Notes: generated by a model from the letters alone, not told the origin. Shown: positions 12,909 through 21,789, counted from the stretch's first letter. The stretch: DNA of 64,000 nucleotides from Pseudomonas knackmussii B13 (GCF_000689415.1 NZ_HG322950.1:1867501-1931500), one strand, 5' to 3'. Program-made: numbers and translations.

Positions 12909-13712
12909 ATGGAACGCATCGAACACCACTGCAGCGATTTGCCCGGCGTGCGCTTCATCGACGCCGAATACCATCGCTTCGCCTTTCCCCGGCACTTTCA
13001 CCTGGACTTCCACATCGGGCTGATGCTCGACGGTAGACAGCGCTATGTGCATGGCGGCGAAAGCTGCCTCGCCGGTGGCGGCGACATCCTGCTGATGACC
13101 CCGGAAAGCATCCATGACGGCGCCAGCGAGGACGACGCCGGCTACCGCATCCGCGTGTTGTCGCTCGAGCCGCAGTGGCTGGAGCAGGCTGCGCGCGCCT
13201 TCAGCGACGGTCGGCAGGGGACGCCACAGCTGCTCGCCAGCCAACTGCGCGATGCGCAACTGCAACAGCAATTGCATGGCCTGCACCAGGTGCTGATGGC
13301 AGGCGAACGCCTGGAACAGGAAGGGCGACTCTGGCAGGGACTGGCGACATTGCTGGAGCGCACTTCCCGCTTGCGCATCCGCGAGCCCGGCCAGGGGTTC
13401 GACGCGGCGACCTGGCGGCGACTGCGCGAATGGCTCGAGTCGCGCCTGGAGAGCCCGCCGACGCTGGATGAGCTGGCGGCGTTCTGCGACCTCAGTTCTT
13501 GGCAGGTGCTGCGACGCTTCCGCAACCACTGCGGGCTGCCACCGCATCAATGGCTGACGCAGCTGCGTCTGGAGCGAGCCTTGCCGCGGGTGATTGCCGG
13601 CCAGCCATTGAGCGAGATCGCCCTGAGCCTGGGCTTCTACGACCAGGCGCATTTCAGCCGGTTGTTCCGCCGTACCTACGGCTTGCCGCCGGCTCGCCTG
13701 CGTCCACGCTGA
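12909..13712 (+). CDS. AraC-family regulator with cupin sensor
   Basis: 267 residues. The N-terminal cupin-like region (about 10-100; FPRHFHLDFHIGLMLDG, GGDILLMTPESIHDG) would bind an effector. The C-terminal AraC DNA-binding domain has two helix-turn-helix motifs (about 170-265: TLDELAAFCDLSSWQVLRRF and LSEIALSLGFYDQAHFSRLF). It is followed 38 nt later by a LysE-type exporter on the same strand, its likely target. The ligand is probably an amino acid or amine, by context only. Confidence 0.88.
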   Translation: MERIEHHCSDLPGVRFIDAEYHRFAFPRHFHLDFHIGLMLDGRQRYVHGGESCLAGGGDILLMTPESIHDGASEDDAGYRIRVLSLEPQWLEQAARAFSDGRQGTPQLLASQLRDAQLQQQLHGLHQVLMAGERLEQEGRLWQGLATLLERTSRLRIREPGQGFDAATWRRLREWLESRLESPPTLDELAAFCDLSSWQVLRRFRNHCGLPPHQWLTQLRLERALPRVIAGQPLSEIALSLGFYDQAHFSRLFRRTYGLPPARLRPR

Positions 13713-13750
13713 CGCCCCCTTCTTTCGCTTTTCCACAGGAGAATCCCGTC

Positions 13751-14392
13751 ATGCAGGAGGCCTATGTCTTGCTCACGCTCACTGCCGTCTTCGCCGTCGC
13801 CCTGGTCAGCCCGGGGCCGGACGTCGCGCTGGTGGTGCGCACCGCGCTGCACCAGGGGCGTCGAGCCGGGGTGCTCAGCGCCCTCGGCCTGGCCTGCGGC
13901 ATCCTGGTCCACGGCACCCTGGTGCTGACTGGCGTATCCCTGCTGCTGCGCCACTCGCCGCTGTTATTCGGCCTTTTGCAGGGCGCCGGCGCGCTCTACC
14001 TCGCCTGGCTTGGCATCGGTGCGATCCGGGCCTGGTTGCGCCGTGGCAAGGGCGGAGCAGGGCGACTCGACGGCGAGCTGCCGGCCTCGCCGCTCGGGCC
14101 CTGGCTGCGCGGACTGGCGACCAATCTGTGCAATCCGAAGGCGTTGGTGTTCTTCCTCGCCCTGCTGAGCAGCCTGATCCCGCTGGACATGTCGGTAGGG
14201 GGCAAGCTGGCGGTGGCGATCATGCTGTTCGGCACCGGTTTCGCCTGGTTCAGCCTGCTTAGCGTGACCTTGACCCAGCCGGCCCTGCAGCAGCGTCTTT
14301 TACGCGCGGTGCCGCTGATCGACGGCCTCTGCGGCCTGATGTTCCTGACCGTCGCCGGCGTCATCGCGGCAGGGCTGGCGCGGCAGTTCTGA
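13751..14392 (+). CDS. LysE/RhtB-family amino-acid exporter
   Basis: 213 residues. Inner-membrane exporter with six predicted helices and the family signature VALVSPGPDVALVVRTALHQGRR near the N-terminus, plus NLCNPKALVFFLALL in the middle. AGGAG before the ATG. It follows an AraC/cupin regulator, a common arrangement in which the regulator senses the exported amino acid. Substrate unknown. Confidence 0.88.
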   Translation: MQEAYVLLTLTAVFAVALVSPGPDVALVVRTALHQGRRAGVLSALGLACGILVHGTLVLTGVSLLLRHSPLLFGLLQGAGALYLAWLGIGAIRAWLRRGKGGAGRLDGELPASPLGPWLRGLATNLCNPKALVFFLALLSSLIPLDMSVGGKLAVAIMLFGTGFAWFSLLSVTLTQPALQQRLLRAVPLIDGLCGLMFLTVAGVIAAGLARQF

Positions 14393-14490
14393 GGTTTGGC
14401 CGGAGTGCCCTGGCCGCTAGCCGCCGCGGTCATTGTCCGGGCGACGGTGCTGATGGAGAATTTCCCGATCCTTTTCTTGCGGTGATCGGC

Positions 14491-15294
14491 ATGTCCCGAG
14501 CGATCTTCTTTGCCCACGCCAACGGTTTTCCCTCTGCCACCTACGGCAAGCTGTTCGATGCCTTGGCGCCGGAGTTCGAGGTGCGTCGCCTGGAGATGCA
14601 TGGCCACGACCCGCGCTTCCCGGTGAACGCCAACTGGGGGAACCTGGTGGATGAGTTGCTGTTCCACCTGGAAGGGCAGGGCGAGCCGGTGTGGGGCGTC
14701 GGGCATTCCCTGGGCGGGTTGCTGCATTACCATGCCGCGATGCGTCGTCCGGAGCTTTACCGCGGGGTGGTGATGCTCGACTCGCCAACCCTGACCTTCG
14801 CCGACCAGTGGGTGATCCGCGCCGCCAAGCGTTTCGGCTTCATCGACCGCATCACCCCGGCCGGGCGCACACTTGGCCGGCGCGAGGATTTCGCCGATTT
14901 CGACGAGGCGCTGGACTATTTCGCCGGCAAGTCGCTGTTCCGTCGCTTCGACCCAGACTGTCTCCAGGACTATGTGCGCCACGGCCTGGCCCGGCAGGGC
15001 GAGGGGTTGCGGCTGAGGTTCGACCCGGCCACCGAGATCAGCATCTACCGCAACGTGCCGCACACCGCGCCGGGCAGCCCGCGCGGCCTGGTCGTGCCGC
15101 TCGCCCTGGTGCGCGGTCGCCACAGCCGGGTCGTGCTGCCGCATCATGCGCGCGTGCTGCGCCGGGTGCCGCAGGGCGAATCGCTGTCGGTGCCGGGCGG
15201 GCACATGTTCCCGCTGGAGCGGCCGCGCGACACCGCCGAGCTGATCAAGCAGATATTCGCGCGCTGGCAGCGCCGCGCCGACGAGGAGAAGTGA
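14491..15294 (+). CDS. Alpha/beta hydrolase
   Basis: 267 residues from the ATG (a GTG 9 nt upstream is an alternative). Alpha/beta fold: FFAHANGFPSATY oxyanion region, nucleophile Ser in GVGHSLGGLLHYH (residue about 72), and terminal His in PGGHMFPLERP. Substrate unknown. It is followed at once by a second alpha/beta hydrolase, so the two likely form an operon. Confidence 0.88.
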   Translation: MSRAIFFAHANGFPSATYGKLFDALAPEFEVRRLEMHGHDPRFPVNANWGNLVDELLFHLEGQGEPVWGVGHSLGGLLHYHAAMRRPELYRGVVMLDSPTLTFADQWVIRAAKRFGFIDRITPAGRTLGRREDFADFDEALDYFAGKSLFRRFDPDCLQDYVRHGLARQGEGLRLRFDPATEISIYRNVPHTAPGSPRGLVVPLALVRGRHSRVVLPHHARVLRRVPQGESLSVPGGHMFPLERPRDTAELIKQIFARWQRRADEEK

Positions 15295-15299
15295 TTGTC

Positions 15300-16160
15300 A
15301 TGACAGCGAAGGTCGAAGAGATCCGCCTGAACCTGCCGCACATCGAATTGGCCGCCCACCTGTTCGGCCCGGAAGACGGCAAGCCGGTGCTGGCATTGCA
15401 CGGCTGGCTGGACAACGCCATGAGCTTCGCGCGCCTGGCGCCGAAACTGGACGGCCTGCGCATCGTCGCCCTGGACTTCGCCGGGCACGGCCACTCGGCG
15501 CACCGCGCTGCCGGTGCCAGCTACCTGCTTTGGGACTACGCCTACGACGTGCTGGCGGTAGCCGAGCAACTGGGCTGGGAGCGTTTCTCCCTGCTCGGCC
15601 ACTCGATGGGCGCGATCGTCTCGGTGCTGTTGGCCGGCGCTATGCCAGAGCGCATCGAGCGCCTGGCGCTGATCGACGGCCTGGTGCCTTTCACCGGCGA
15701 GGCGGACAAGGCGCCGGAAAAGCTCGGCGAAGCACTCAAGGCGCAACTGGCGCTGCCGAACAAGCGCAAGCCGGTGTACGAGGCGATCGACCGCGCTGTC
15801 GAGGCGCGCATGAAGGGCGTCGGTGCGGTCAGCCGCGAGGCCGCCGAACTGCTGGCACGTCGCGGCCTGATGCCGGTGCCCGGTGGTTTCACGTGGCGTT
15901 CCGATGCACGCCTGACCCTGCCGTCGCCGCTGCGCCTGACCCGCGCCCACGCCTTCGCCTTCGTCCAGGCCCTGCAGTGCCCGGTCAGTCTTGTGCTGGC
16001 CCAGGGCGGCATGCTGGCTGCCGAGCCGGGTGTGCGGAAGATTCTCGAAGGGCGTCCGTTCGCCGTGCACGAGCTGCCCGGCGGTCATCACCTGCACCTG
16101 GACGACGAGCCCGGCGCCGAGGCAGTGGCGGCGATCTTCCGGTCTTTCCTCCTCGAATGA
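15300..16160 (+). CDS. Alpha/beta hydrolase
   Basis: 286 residues. LALHGWLDNAMSF (oxyanion hole), nucleophile Ser in LLGHSMGAIVSVLLAG, catalytic His in ELPGGHHLHLDDE. It starts 5 nt after the preceding hydrolase stop, which supports co-transcription. The two proteins are only distantly alike, so this is not a simple tandem copy. Serine-ester or thioester hydrolase; substrate not assignable. Confidence 0.9.
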   Translation: MTAKVEEIRLNLPHIELAAHLFGPEDGKPVLALHGWLDNAMSFARLAPKLDGLRIVALDFAGHGHSAHRAAGASYLLWDYAYDVLAVAEQLGWERFSLLGHSMGAIVSVLLAGAMPERIERLALIDGLVPFTGEADKAPEKLGEALKAQLALPNKRKPVYEAIDRAVEARMKGVGAVSREAAELLARRGLMPVPGGFTWRSDARLTLPSPLRLTRAHAFAFVQALQCPVSLVLAQGGMLAAEPGVRKILEGRPFAVHELPGGHHLHLDDEPGAEAVAAIFRSFLLE

Positions 16161-16354
16161 TCGCCAAGGGGCGCATGCGCTTGCCGGCGTCGGCTTGACT
16201 AAAGCGGGGCTTGCCACGAGGCTGCACGGATCGCAGCAGGGAGTTTCCGCATGATCGCGCTCTACGCCACGGCCGCCGCCCGCGTCGACAAGGATTTCAC
16301 CGCAGTGGGGCCATATGCGCCGCGCTGCTGCCAACGGGAGTGCGCGATCTGATC

Positions 16355-17158
16355 ATGCGCTTCCTCTTTCTTCTTGGCCTGGCACTGTCCGGCGCCGTTT
16401 TCGCCGCCGACGTTCCCGATAGCCACGACCTGACCGTGCTGCCGCGCTATCCGCGCGCGAATATCGTCGACTTCTCCAGCAACGCCTCCGTGGAGCGGGT
16501 CTACCCGCGCGGTGCGATCAGCCGCATCAGCGGTCGGCTGCGCATGGAGGGCGAAGTACGCGCCGTCGGCCAACTGACCTCGCTGACCTACCAGCTGCCC
16601 GACGAGGACTCCAGCGCGGACGCCTTCGCCGCCGCGCGCAAGGGCCTGCTCGAAGCCGATGCCACGCCGCTGTTCTGGTGCGAGGGGCGCGACTGCGGGT
16701 CGAGCAGCCTGCTGGCCAACACGGTGTTCGGCAGCTCCATGCTTTACGGCCCGGATGACCAGCAGGCCTATCTGCTGGTGCGTCTCGCCGCGCCGCAACA
16801 GGACAGCTTGCTGGCGGTCTACACCATCACCCGCGGCAACCGCCGCGCGTACCTGCATGCCGAGCAACTGGATGCCGGTGCGCCGCTGGGCGAGCTGCTG
16901 CCCAGCCCGGCGACGCTGCTGCGCCTGCTCAAGGCCAATGGAGAACTGACGCTCAGCCACGTGCCGGCGCAGCCCGGTGGTGCATGGCTCGACCTGCTGG
17001 TGCGTACCCTGCGCCTGGACACCGGCGTGCGCGTCGAGCTAGCTGGCAGCCACGCCGCCGACTGGCGTGGCGCGCTGGTCGGGCAGAACGTGCGCGAGGC
17101 GCGCCTGGAGCTGGGCAGTAGTGAGGGCGGTGGCCTGCACCTCACCTGGCTGCGTTGA
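16355..17158 (+). CDS. DUF4892-like exported protein
   Basis: 267 residues. Signal peptide MRFLFLLGLALSGAVFAADV (cleavage after about residue 18), then a soluble periplasmic protein beginning VPDSHDLTVLPRYPRANIV. The early motif and length match DUF4892 proteins of Pseudomonas, whose role is not established. It has paired Cys residues (FWCEGRDCGSSS). The start was chosen at the signal peptide; upstream in-frame codons give no signal sequence. Confidence 0.8.
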   Translation: MRFLFLLGLALSGAVFAADVPDSHDLTVLPRYPRANIVDFSSNASVERVYPRGAISRISGRLRMEGEVRAVGQLTSLTYQLPDEDSSADAFAAARKGLLEADATPLFWCEGRDCGSSSLLANTVFGSSMLYGPDDQQAYLLVRLAAPQQDSLLAVYTITRGNRRAYLHAEQLDAGAPLGELLPSPATLLRLLKANGELTLSHVPAQPGGAWLDLLVRTLRLDTGVRVELAGSHAADWRGALVGQNVREARLELGSSEGGGLHLTWLR

Positions 17159-17233
17159 TTTACCTACGATGAAGCGACGTCGCCCCGGACCCGGGCCGAC
17201 GTCTTCGCCGAGTTGCCGAGGAGTCCGGCCCCG

Positions 17234-18292
17234 ATGTTCGATAACCTGCTTTTACGCATCCTTCTGATCTTCCTGCTCGGCGCCAGCCTGTGGGTGATGG
17301 CGCCGTTCTGGACCGCGCTGTTCTGGGCCGCCGTGCTGGCCTTCGCCAGTTGGCCGCTGATGCGCCTGCTGACGCGCCTGCTGGGCGGCCGCGAGGCGCT
17401 GGCGGCCGGCTTGCTGACCGCTTTATGGATCGTCCTGGTGGCGCTGCCGCTGCTCTGGCTCGGTTTTGGCCTGGCGGAAAAAATGCGTGCCGGCGTCGAG
17501 TTGGTGAAGAACCTTCAGGTCTCCGGCTTGCCGCCACCGCCGCCGTGGCTGGCGCGCACCCCACTGATCGGTGACCGCCTGATCGGCTGGTGGTATTCCC
17601 TGGACCAGCAGGGGGTGGCCATGTTCGCCAACCTCAAACCGTACATGGGGCAGATGGGCAACTGGGTGCTGGCGCGCTCGGCCAAGCTCGCCGGCGGCAT
17701 CTTCGAACTGGTCCTGAGCCTGGTGCTGATCTTCTTCTTCTACCGCGACGGCCGGCGCCTGGAGCATTTCGCCTACCAGGTGCTCGAACGCCTGATCGGG
17801 CCGCGCGCCGAACACTACATGGAGCTGATCGCCGGTACCGTGCAACGAGTGGTCAACGGCGTGATCGGCACCGCGGCGGCACAGGCGATCCTGGCGCTGA
17901 TCGGCTTCCTGATCGCCGGCGTGCCGGGCGCCTTCATCCTCGGCGGGCTGACCTTCGTTTGCAGCCTGCTGATGTTCCCACCGCTGATCTGGGGGCCGGC
18001 CACTGTCTGGCTGTTCCTCCAGGGCAACTACGGCTACGGGGTGTTCCTCGCCATCTGGGGCTTCTTCGTCATCAGCGGCGTGGACAACATCCTCAAGCCC
18101 TACCTGATCAGCCGCGGCGGCAACCTGCCGTTGGTGGTGGTGCTGCTCGGCGTGCTCGGCGGCCTGCTCAGCTTCGGCTTCATCGGCCTGTTCCTCGGTC
18201 CGGTGCTGCTGGCGGTGGTCTACAACCTGGTCAGCGACTGGATCGAAAGCCCCAAGCGCGCCCTGCCTCCGCCCACTGACAAGGCGCCTTAA
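17234..18292 (+). CDS. AI-2E (PerM) family permease
   Basis: 352 residues with about eight membrane helices and the family's central soluble region. The conserved C-terminal pattern GVDNILKPYLISRGGNLPLVVVLLGVLGG followed by GFIGLFLGPVLLAVVYNL is clear. Members include TqsA-like exporters and Na+/H+ antiporters, so substrate is uncertain. GAGGAG lies 12 nt before the ATG; a start 21 nt earlier is possible. The end overlaps the convergent MFS gene by 4 nt. Confidence 0.88.
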   Translation: MFDNLLLRILLIFLLGASLWVMAPFWTALFWAAVLAFASWPLMRLLTRLLGGREALAAGLLTALWIVLVALPLLWLGFGLAEKMRAGVELVKNLQVSGLPPPPPWLARTPLIGDRLIGWWYSLDQQGVAMFANLKPYMGQMGNWVLARSAKLAGGIFELVLSLVLIFFFYRDGRRLEHFAYQVLERLIGPRAEHYMELIAGTVQRVVNGVIGTAAAQAILALIGFLIAGVPGAFILGGLTFVCSLLMFPPLIWGPATVWLFLQGNYGYGVFLAIWGFFVISGVDNILKPYLISRGGNLPLVVVLLGVLGGLLSFGFIGLFLGPVLLAVVYNLVSDWIESPKRALPPPTDKAP

Positions 18293-19542
18293 GGCGTCTC
18301 GCTGCGGACGCTGACCAGCTTCGCGCGGCCGGCGCCCAGGCCGGCCAGCAGCGCGCCCACGCTCAACGCCACGAAGATCGCGCCGACGGCATTCCAGCCG
18401 CCGGTGAGGTCATGCACCAGGCCAACCACGAAGGGGCCTGCCGCGGCCAGCGTGTAGCCCACGCCCTGGGCCATGCCTGACAGGTGCGAGGCGACGTGGG
18501 CGTCGGGCGAGCGCAGCACGATCAGCGCCAGGGCGATGCTGAAGGTGCCGCCCTGGCCCAGGCCGAGCACCAGCGCCCAGAGCCCGATGCTATCCAGTGG
18601 CGCGTAAAGGAAGCCGAGCAGCCCGGCCAGGGTCAGTGCCAGGACCAGCACTACGACCAGGCGCTGGTCGCGTCCGCGGGTGCCCAGCCAGGGAGCGGCG
18701 AGGGCGCTGAGCAGTTGCACCAGCACCGAGCCGGAAAGCATCAGCCCGGCGGCCGTGGGGCTCATGCCGCGGTCGATGAGGATCGACGGCAGCCAGCCGA
18801 AGACGATGTAGGCCAGCGACGACTGCAGGCCCATGTACAGGGTGACCTGCCAGGCCAGGGCGTCGCGCCACAGGCCGCGCACGCTCGCGATATGGCGCTG
18901 TGCATGTTGCGTCTGCCGTGCCTGCGGCAGCCAGATCAGCGCTGCCAGCAGTGCGGGGATTGCCCAGCTCGCCAGGGCCAGCTGCCAGCTGCCGTCCAGC
19001 CACCCGGCCAGCGGCACGGTGGCGCCGGCGGCCAGCGCCGCGCCCAGGCACAGGGCCATGGTGTAGACGCCCGTCATGATCCCGGCGATGTGCGGGAAAT
19101 CGCGCTTGACGATGCCCGGCAGCAGTACGCCGATGATGCCGATGCTGGCGCCGGCCACCAGGCTACCGAAGAACAGGCCGGCGACGGGGTACAGGCTGCG
19201 CAGGACGATACCGAAGGCCAGTACCACGAGGATCGCCAGTACCGTGCGTTCGGCGCCCATGCGTCGGGCCAGGCGCGGTGCCAACGGGGCGAATAACCCC
19301 AGGCAAAGCACCGGCAGCGTAGTCAGCAGGCCGGCAGCGGCCGCCGAAAGACCGGTCGTGTCGCGCACCTGGTGGAGCAGGGGAGCAAGGCTGGAAAGCG
19401 CCGGGCGCAGGTTGAGCGCCACCAGCACCAGGCCGAGCAGGAGCAGTCCGTTGCGGCGGGCGGTGGGCGGAGGCGACGGGGCGTCGTCGATTTCGGCGTC
19501 GATCAACAGTTCGTCGACGCCATGGGGAGCGGAGTCTTTCAT
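18289..19542 (-). CDS. MFS transporter (CynX/NimT-like)
   Basis: 417 residues, 12 predicted helices, with a charged N-terminal extension (DELLIDAEIDDAPSPPP). NLRPALSSLAPLLHQVRDTTGLS is typical of CynX/YeaN members of the major facilitator superfamily. Substrate unknown. It is the second gene after a GntR regulator (28 nt gap, same strand), its likely controller. Confidence 0.87.
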   Translation of the reverse strand: MKDSAPHGVDELLIDAEIDDAPSPPPTARRNGLLLLGLVLVALNLRPALSSLAPLLHQVRDTTGLSAAAAGLLTTLPVLCLGLFAPLAPRLARRMGAERTVLAILVVLAFGIVLRSLYPVAGLFFGSLVAGASIGIIGVLLPGIVKRDFPHIAGIMTGVYTMALCLGAALAAGATVPLAGWLDGSWQLALASWAIPALLAALIWLPQARQTQHAQRHIASVRGLWRDALAWQVTLYMGLQSSLAYIVFGWLPSILIDRGMSPTAAGLMLSGSVLVQLLSALAAPWLGTRGRDQRLVVVLVLALTLAGLLGFLYAPLDSIGLWALVLGLGQGGTFSIALALIVLRSPDAHVASHLSGMAQGVGYTLAAAGPFVVGLVHDLTGGWNAVGAIFVALSVGALLAGLGAGRAKLVSVRSETP

Positions 19543-19570
19543 GGTCGGTATCGCAAGGCAGAAGAAGTGC

Positions 19571-20215
19571 TCAGATCAGCAACGCGCGGTTGGCCGCTCC
19601 AGCGGCGTCGGCATCGCCACGTTCGATGGCGTCGAGCAACTGGCGGTGCAGGTCGAAGGCCGGTTGCGGGCGCCCCGGTTCGCTGATGGTCTGGCGCAGG
19701 CCGGCGCCGATCACTTGCGAGAAGTAGCGATACAGCTCGCTGAGCAGAGGGTTGTGGGCGCTGTCGACGATGCGCTGGTGGAAGGCCAGGTCGCACTCGA
19801 CGTACTGCTCGAGGTCCAGGCCATGGGCGTCCGCACTGGCTTGGAGTGCCGCGCGCAAGGCGGCGATGTCGTCTTCATCGCGGCGCTGGGCGGCCAGGCG
19901 CGCGGCCTCGACCTCGATGACGCCACGTGCCTCCAGGGCCTGCTCGATGGAGCCCCGAGCCAGGGTGAGCATGATTTCCAGGGGATCGGTGCGAGCGCGG
20001 ACGTAGGTGCCGTCGCCCTGGCGCACTTCCAGTACGCCGGAGAAGGCCAGGACTCGCACTGCCTCGCGCACGGTGTTGCGGCTCATGCCAAGGCGCTCGG
20101 CGAGCTCCGGCTCCGGCGGCAGGCGCTCACCGAGCGCCCAGCTGCCGTTGTCGATGCGTTGGCGGATCTGCTCCAGGGCGATGTCGACCAAGGAGCGCTT
20201 CAGGGGATTTGTCAT
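19571..20215 (-). CDS. FadR-subfamily GntR regulator
   Basis: 214 residues from MTNPLKRS. N-terminal winged helix (about 10-75; LPPEPELAERLGMSRNTVREAVRVLAFSGVLEVRQGDG) and a C-terminal all-helical FCD ligand domain. FCD proteins usually bind a carboxylate through a metal site; FHQRIVDSAHNPL and DLHRQLLDAI hold candidate ligands. It lies directly upstream of the MFS gene. A perfect palindrome starts 11 bp before its ATG, suggesting autorepression. Confidence 0.9.
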   Translation of the reverse strand: MTNPLKRSLVDIALEQIRQRIDNGSWALGERLPPEPELAERLGMSRNTVREAVRVLAFSGVLEVRQGDGTYVRARTDPLEIMLTLARGSIEQALEARGVIEVEAARLAAQRRDEDDIAALRAALQASADAHGLDLEQYVECDLAFHQRIVDSAHNPLLSELYRYFSQVIGAGLRQTISEPGRPQPAFDLHRQLLDAIERGDADAAGAANRALLI

Positions 20216-20225
20216 ATATACATCC

Positions 20226-20240
20226 AATCATCGGATGATT
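20226..20240. promoter_or_regulatory. Palindromic operator of the GntR/MFS unit
   Basis: Perfect 15-bp palindrome AATCATC-G-GATGATT immediately upstream of the GntR start codon. The size and centre fit FadR-type GntR operators. The location overlaps the likely promoter or leader. Confidence 0.65.
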
Positions 20241-20366
20241 CGGTTGGGCAGGGTACGCCTGTGGGGAGGCGAGGGCAAGGAGAGGGGCTGGTCGGCGTGC
20301 GCGTGGGGATCGGCGTCACCCTGCAGGGGCGGATTCATCCGCGACAATCCCCGCGCCGATCTCACC

Positions 20367-20463
20367 TGTAGGAGCGCGCCATGCGCGCGAATCGCGGCCA
20401 TGGGCCGCTCCTACAGGGAAAGACCGTGCCGTGCGGTTCGCGGATGAATCCGCTCCTACACGG
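20367..20463. repeat. REP pair and half-REP (GTAGGAGCG family)
   Basis: GTAGGAGCGCGCC (from 20368) faces GGCCGCTCCTAC (ending 20414) as an inverted pair. A further GGATGAATCCGCTCCTAC copy ends near 20459. These are Pseudomonas intergenic palindromes. The rest of 20241-20496 shows no gene. Confidence 0.85.
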
Positions 20464-20496
20464 CCCCGTCATCCTCGCGAACGCGGGAGCTAGCCC

Positions 20497-20576
20497 GTAG
20501 GGCGCATAACCGCGTTCGCGGTTATGCGCCGCCCGGCACGAAAACGGCGGATAACCCTCTCGGGGTTATTCGCCCT
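20497..20576. repeat. Composite GTAGGGCG palindrome, IS target
   Basis: Unit 1 is GTAGGGCGCATAACCGCG, a TTCG loop and its complement ending GCGCC (20530). Unit 2, in the opposite orientation, is GGCGGATAACC...GGTTATTCGCC (20547-20574). Unit 2 should end CCCTAC as in other copies in the window. Here it is cut after CCCT by the IS110 element, and AC resumes at 21804. Confidence 0.8.
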
Positions 20577-20587
20577 TGTATGTCGAC

Positions 20588-20785
20588 GCCCCGCCAGATT
20601 GGTGGGTAGTCTCCGGCTGATCCCCGGAAGGAAGGCCAGGAAGACGAATTCGCCCTTAAGCCTCGAGCTTGCAATGTAGATGGTCTCCTGCCTTCCCACC
20701 CCACTCACGAATCCGAACGGTATCTAGAGCCCACCGCAGGTGAGAGCTCGCATAAGCAAGGTTGGATGGAGTGGTGTTCTGGGAC
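20588..20785 (+). ncRNA. IS110 bridge RNA
   Basis: 5' hairpin 20590-20606 (CCCGCCA / TGGTGGG). Target loop: basal stem 20630-20645 with 20683-20696; left guide ATTCGCCCT (20648-20656), identical to the left flank 20568-20576; apical hairpin AAGC/GCTT (20658-20670); right guide GTAG (20676-20679), complementary to CTAC at 21802-21805. Donor loop: stems CCACTC/GAGTGG (20701-20706, 20769-20774) and ATCC/GGAT; left guide ACGGTATCT (20717-20725), identical to the element's right end 21795-21803; apical hairpin GAGC..CACC/GGTG..GCTC (20727-20749); right guide CAAG (20757-20760), complementary to CTTG at 20575-20578. Such RNAs direct IS110 recombinases by pairing with target and donor. RNA ends are approximate. 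Confidence 0.8.
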
Positions 20786-20811
20786 AGCGGCTACATCGGG
20801 GGTAATCGAAT

Positions 20812-21789
20812 ATGACCATCGTCGTTGGCGTGGATATCGCCAAGAAAACGTTCGACATCGCGGTACTGCAAAGCAATGGCAAGTACCGCACCAAAGGGAA
20901 TCTGAGCAACGATTCCTCGGGCTTTAGGGCCTTTGAGCAATGGTTGCAGCAGTATGCCGAGCCAGGGGCCTGGATCGTGGTGGAGGCGACCAACATCTAC
21001 CACGAAGCGTTGGGCGACTTCCTGCTGGCCAGGGGGTACCGGGTTTGCGTGATGAACCCGGCGCGCATTGCCAGCTACGCGCAGAGCCAGATGCAGCGCG
21101 TGAAGACCGACAAGGTCGACGCCAAGCTAATTGCACTGTACGGCGCCCGGCATGTCGGCGACCTCCAGCCCTGGCAGCCGGAGCCGCTGAGTGTGCGCCA
21201 ACTGCAAGCCCTGGTGCGCCGCTACGAGGAGCTCAAAGAGCTGTTCCAGATGGAGGTTAATCGGCTGGAAACGGCGAAGACCGACCCGGTCAAGGAATCG
21301 ATCCTGTCGGTAGCGGCACATCTGGAACGGCAGATCGAACAGACTGCGAAGGCCATCCGAGATCACATCGACGATGACCCGGATTTGCGCGGCAAGCGTG
21401 ATCTGCTCAAAAGCATCGACGGCATCAGTGACCAGACTGCCGCGCTACTGTTGGCCGAGCTCGGAACGATCAGCCGCTTCGACAGTGCTCGTGCCGTCGT
21501 GGCCTTTGCCGGGCTCAACCCAAGGTTGCGCGAGTCCGGCCAGCACAAGGGCCAGACGAGCATTTCCAAGATGGGTTCACGGCTCCTGCGAGCCGGCCTG
21601 TTCATGCCCGCCATCAGCGCCATGCGCCACAACGCGCCGATTCGAGCACTGCGGATACGGCTGAAAAAGAACGGCAAAGTCGGTAAGCAAATCATCTGCG
21701 CGGCGATGCGCAAGCTGCTGCAGATCGCCTACGGCGTCCTCAAGTCGGGCCAGCCCTTCAATCCGGAACTGGCCCTTGCTCGGGGGTAG
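20812..21789 (+). CDS. IS110-family transposase (DEDD recombinase)
   Basis: 325 residues, intact. N-terminal RuvC-like DEDD domain: Asp8 (VGVDIAKKTFD), Glu58 (VVEATNIYHE), Asp100 and Asp103 (KTDKVDAKLIALY). A coiled-coil segment (about 135-190) is followed by the Tnp domain with a helix-hairpin-helix (LLKSIDGISDQTAALLLAEL) and the serine motif GLNPRLRESGQHKGQTSISKMG. The nucleophile is probably Ser242 by analogy with IS621. It acts with the bridge RNA in the leader to insert at REP tails. The gene appears functional. Confidence 0.95.
   Translation: MTIVVGVDIAKKTFDIAVLQSNGKYRTKGNLSNDSSGFRAFEQWLQQYAEPGAWIVVEATNIYHEALGDFLLARGYRVCVMNPARIASYAQSQMQRVKTDKVDAKLIALYGARHVGDLQPWQPEPLSVRQLQALVRRYEELKELFQMEVNRLETAKTDPVKESILSVAAHLERQIEQTAKAIRDHIDDDPDLRGKRDLLKSIDGISDQTAALLLAELGTISRFDSARAVVAFAGLNPRLRESGQHKGQTSISKMGSRLLRAGLFMPAISAMRHNAPIRALRIRLKKNGKVGKQIICAAMRKLLQIAYGVLKSGQPFNPELALARG

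Noticed and set aside
16251..16352. 33-codon ORF (MIALYATAAARVDKDF...) before the DUF4892-like gene
   Set aside because: It has a weak GGGAG-like site but no recognisable family, and ends 2 nt before the next ATG. It could be a leader peptide, but there is no evidence beyond position.
20646..20657. GAATTCGCCCTT, identical to a common TA-cloning vector junction
   Set aside because: It is explained better as the IS110 target guide: the same ATTCGCCCT is in the left flank, and surrounding stems fit a bridge RNA. No other vector sequence is present.
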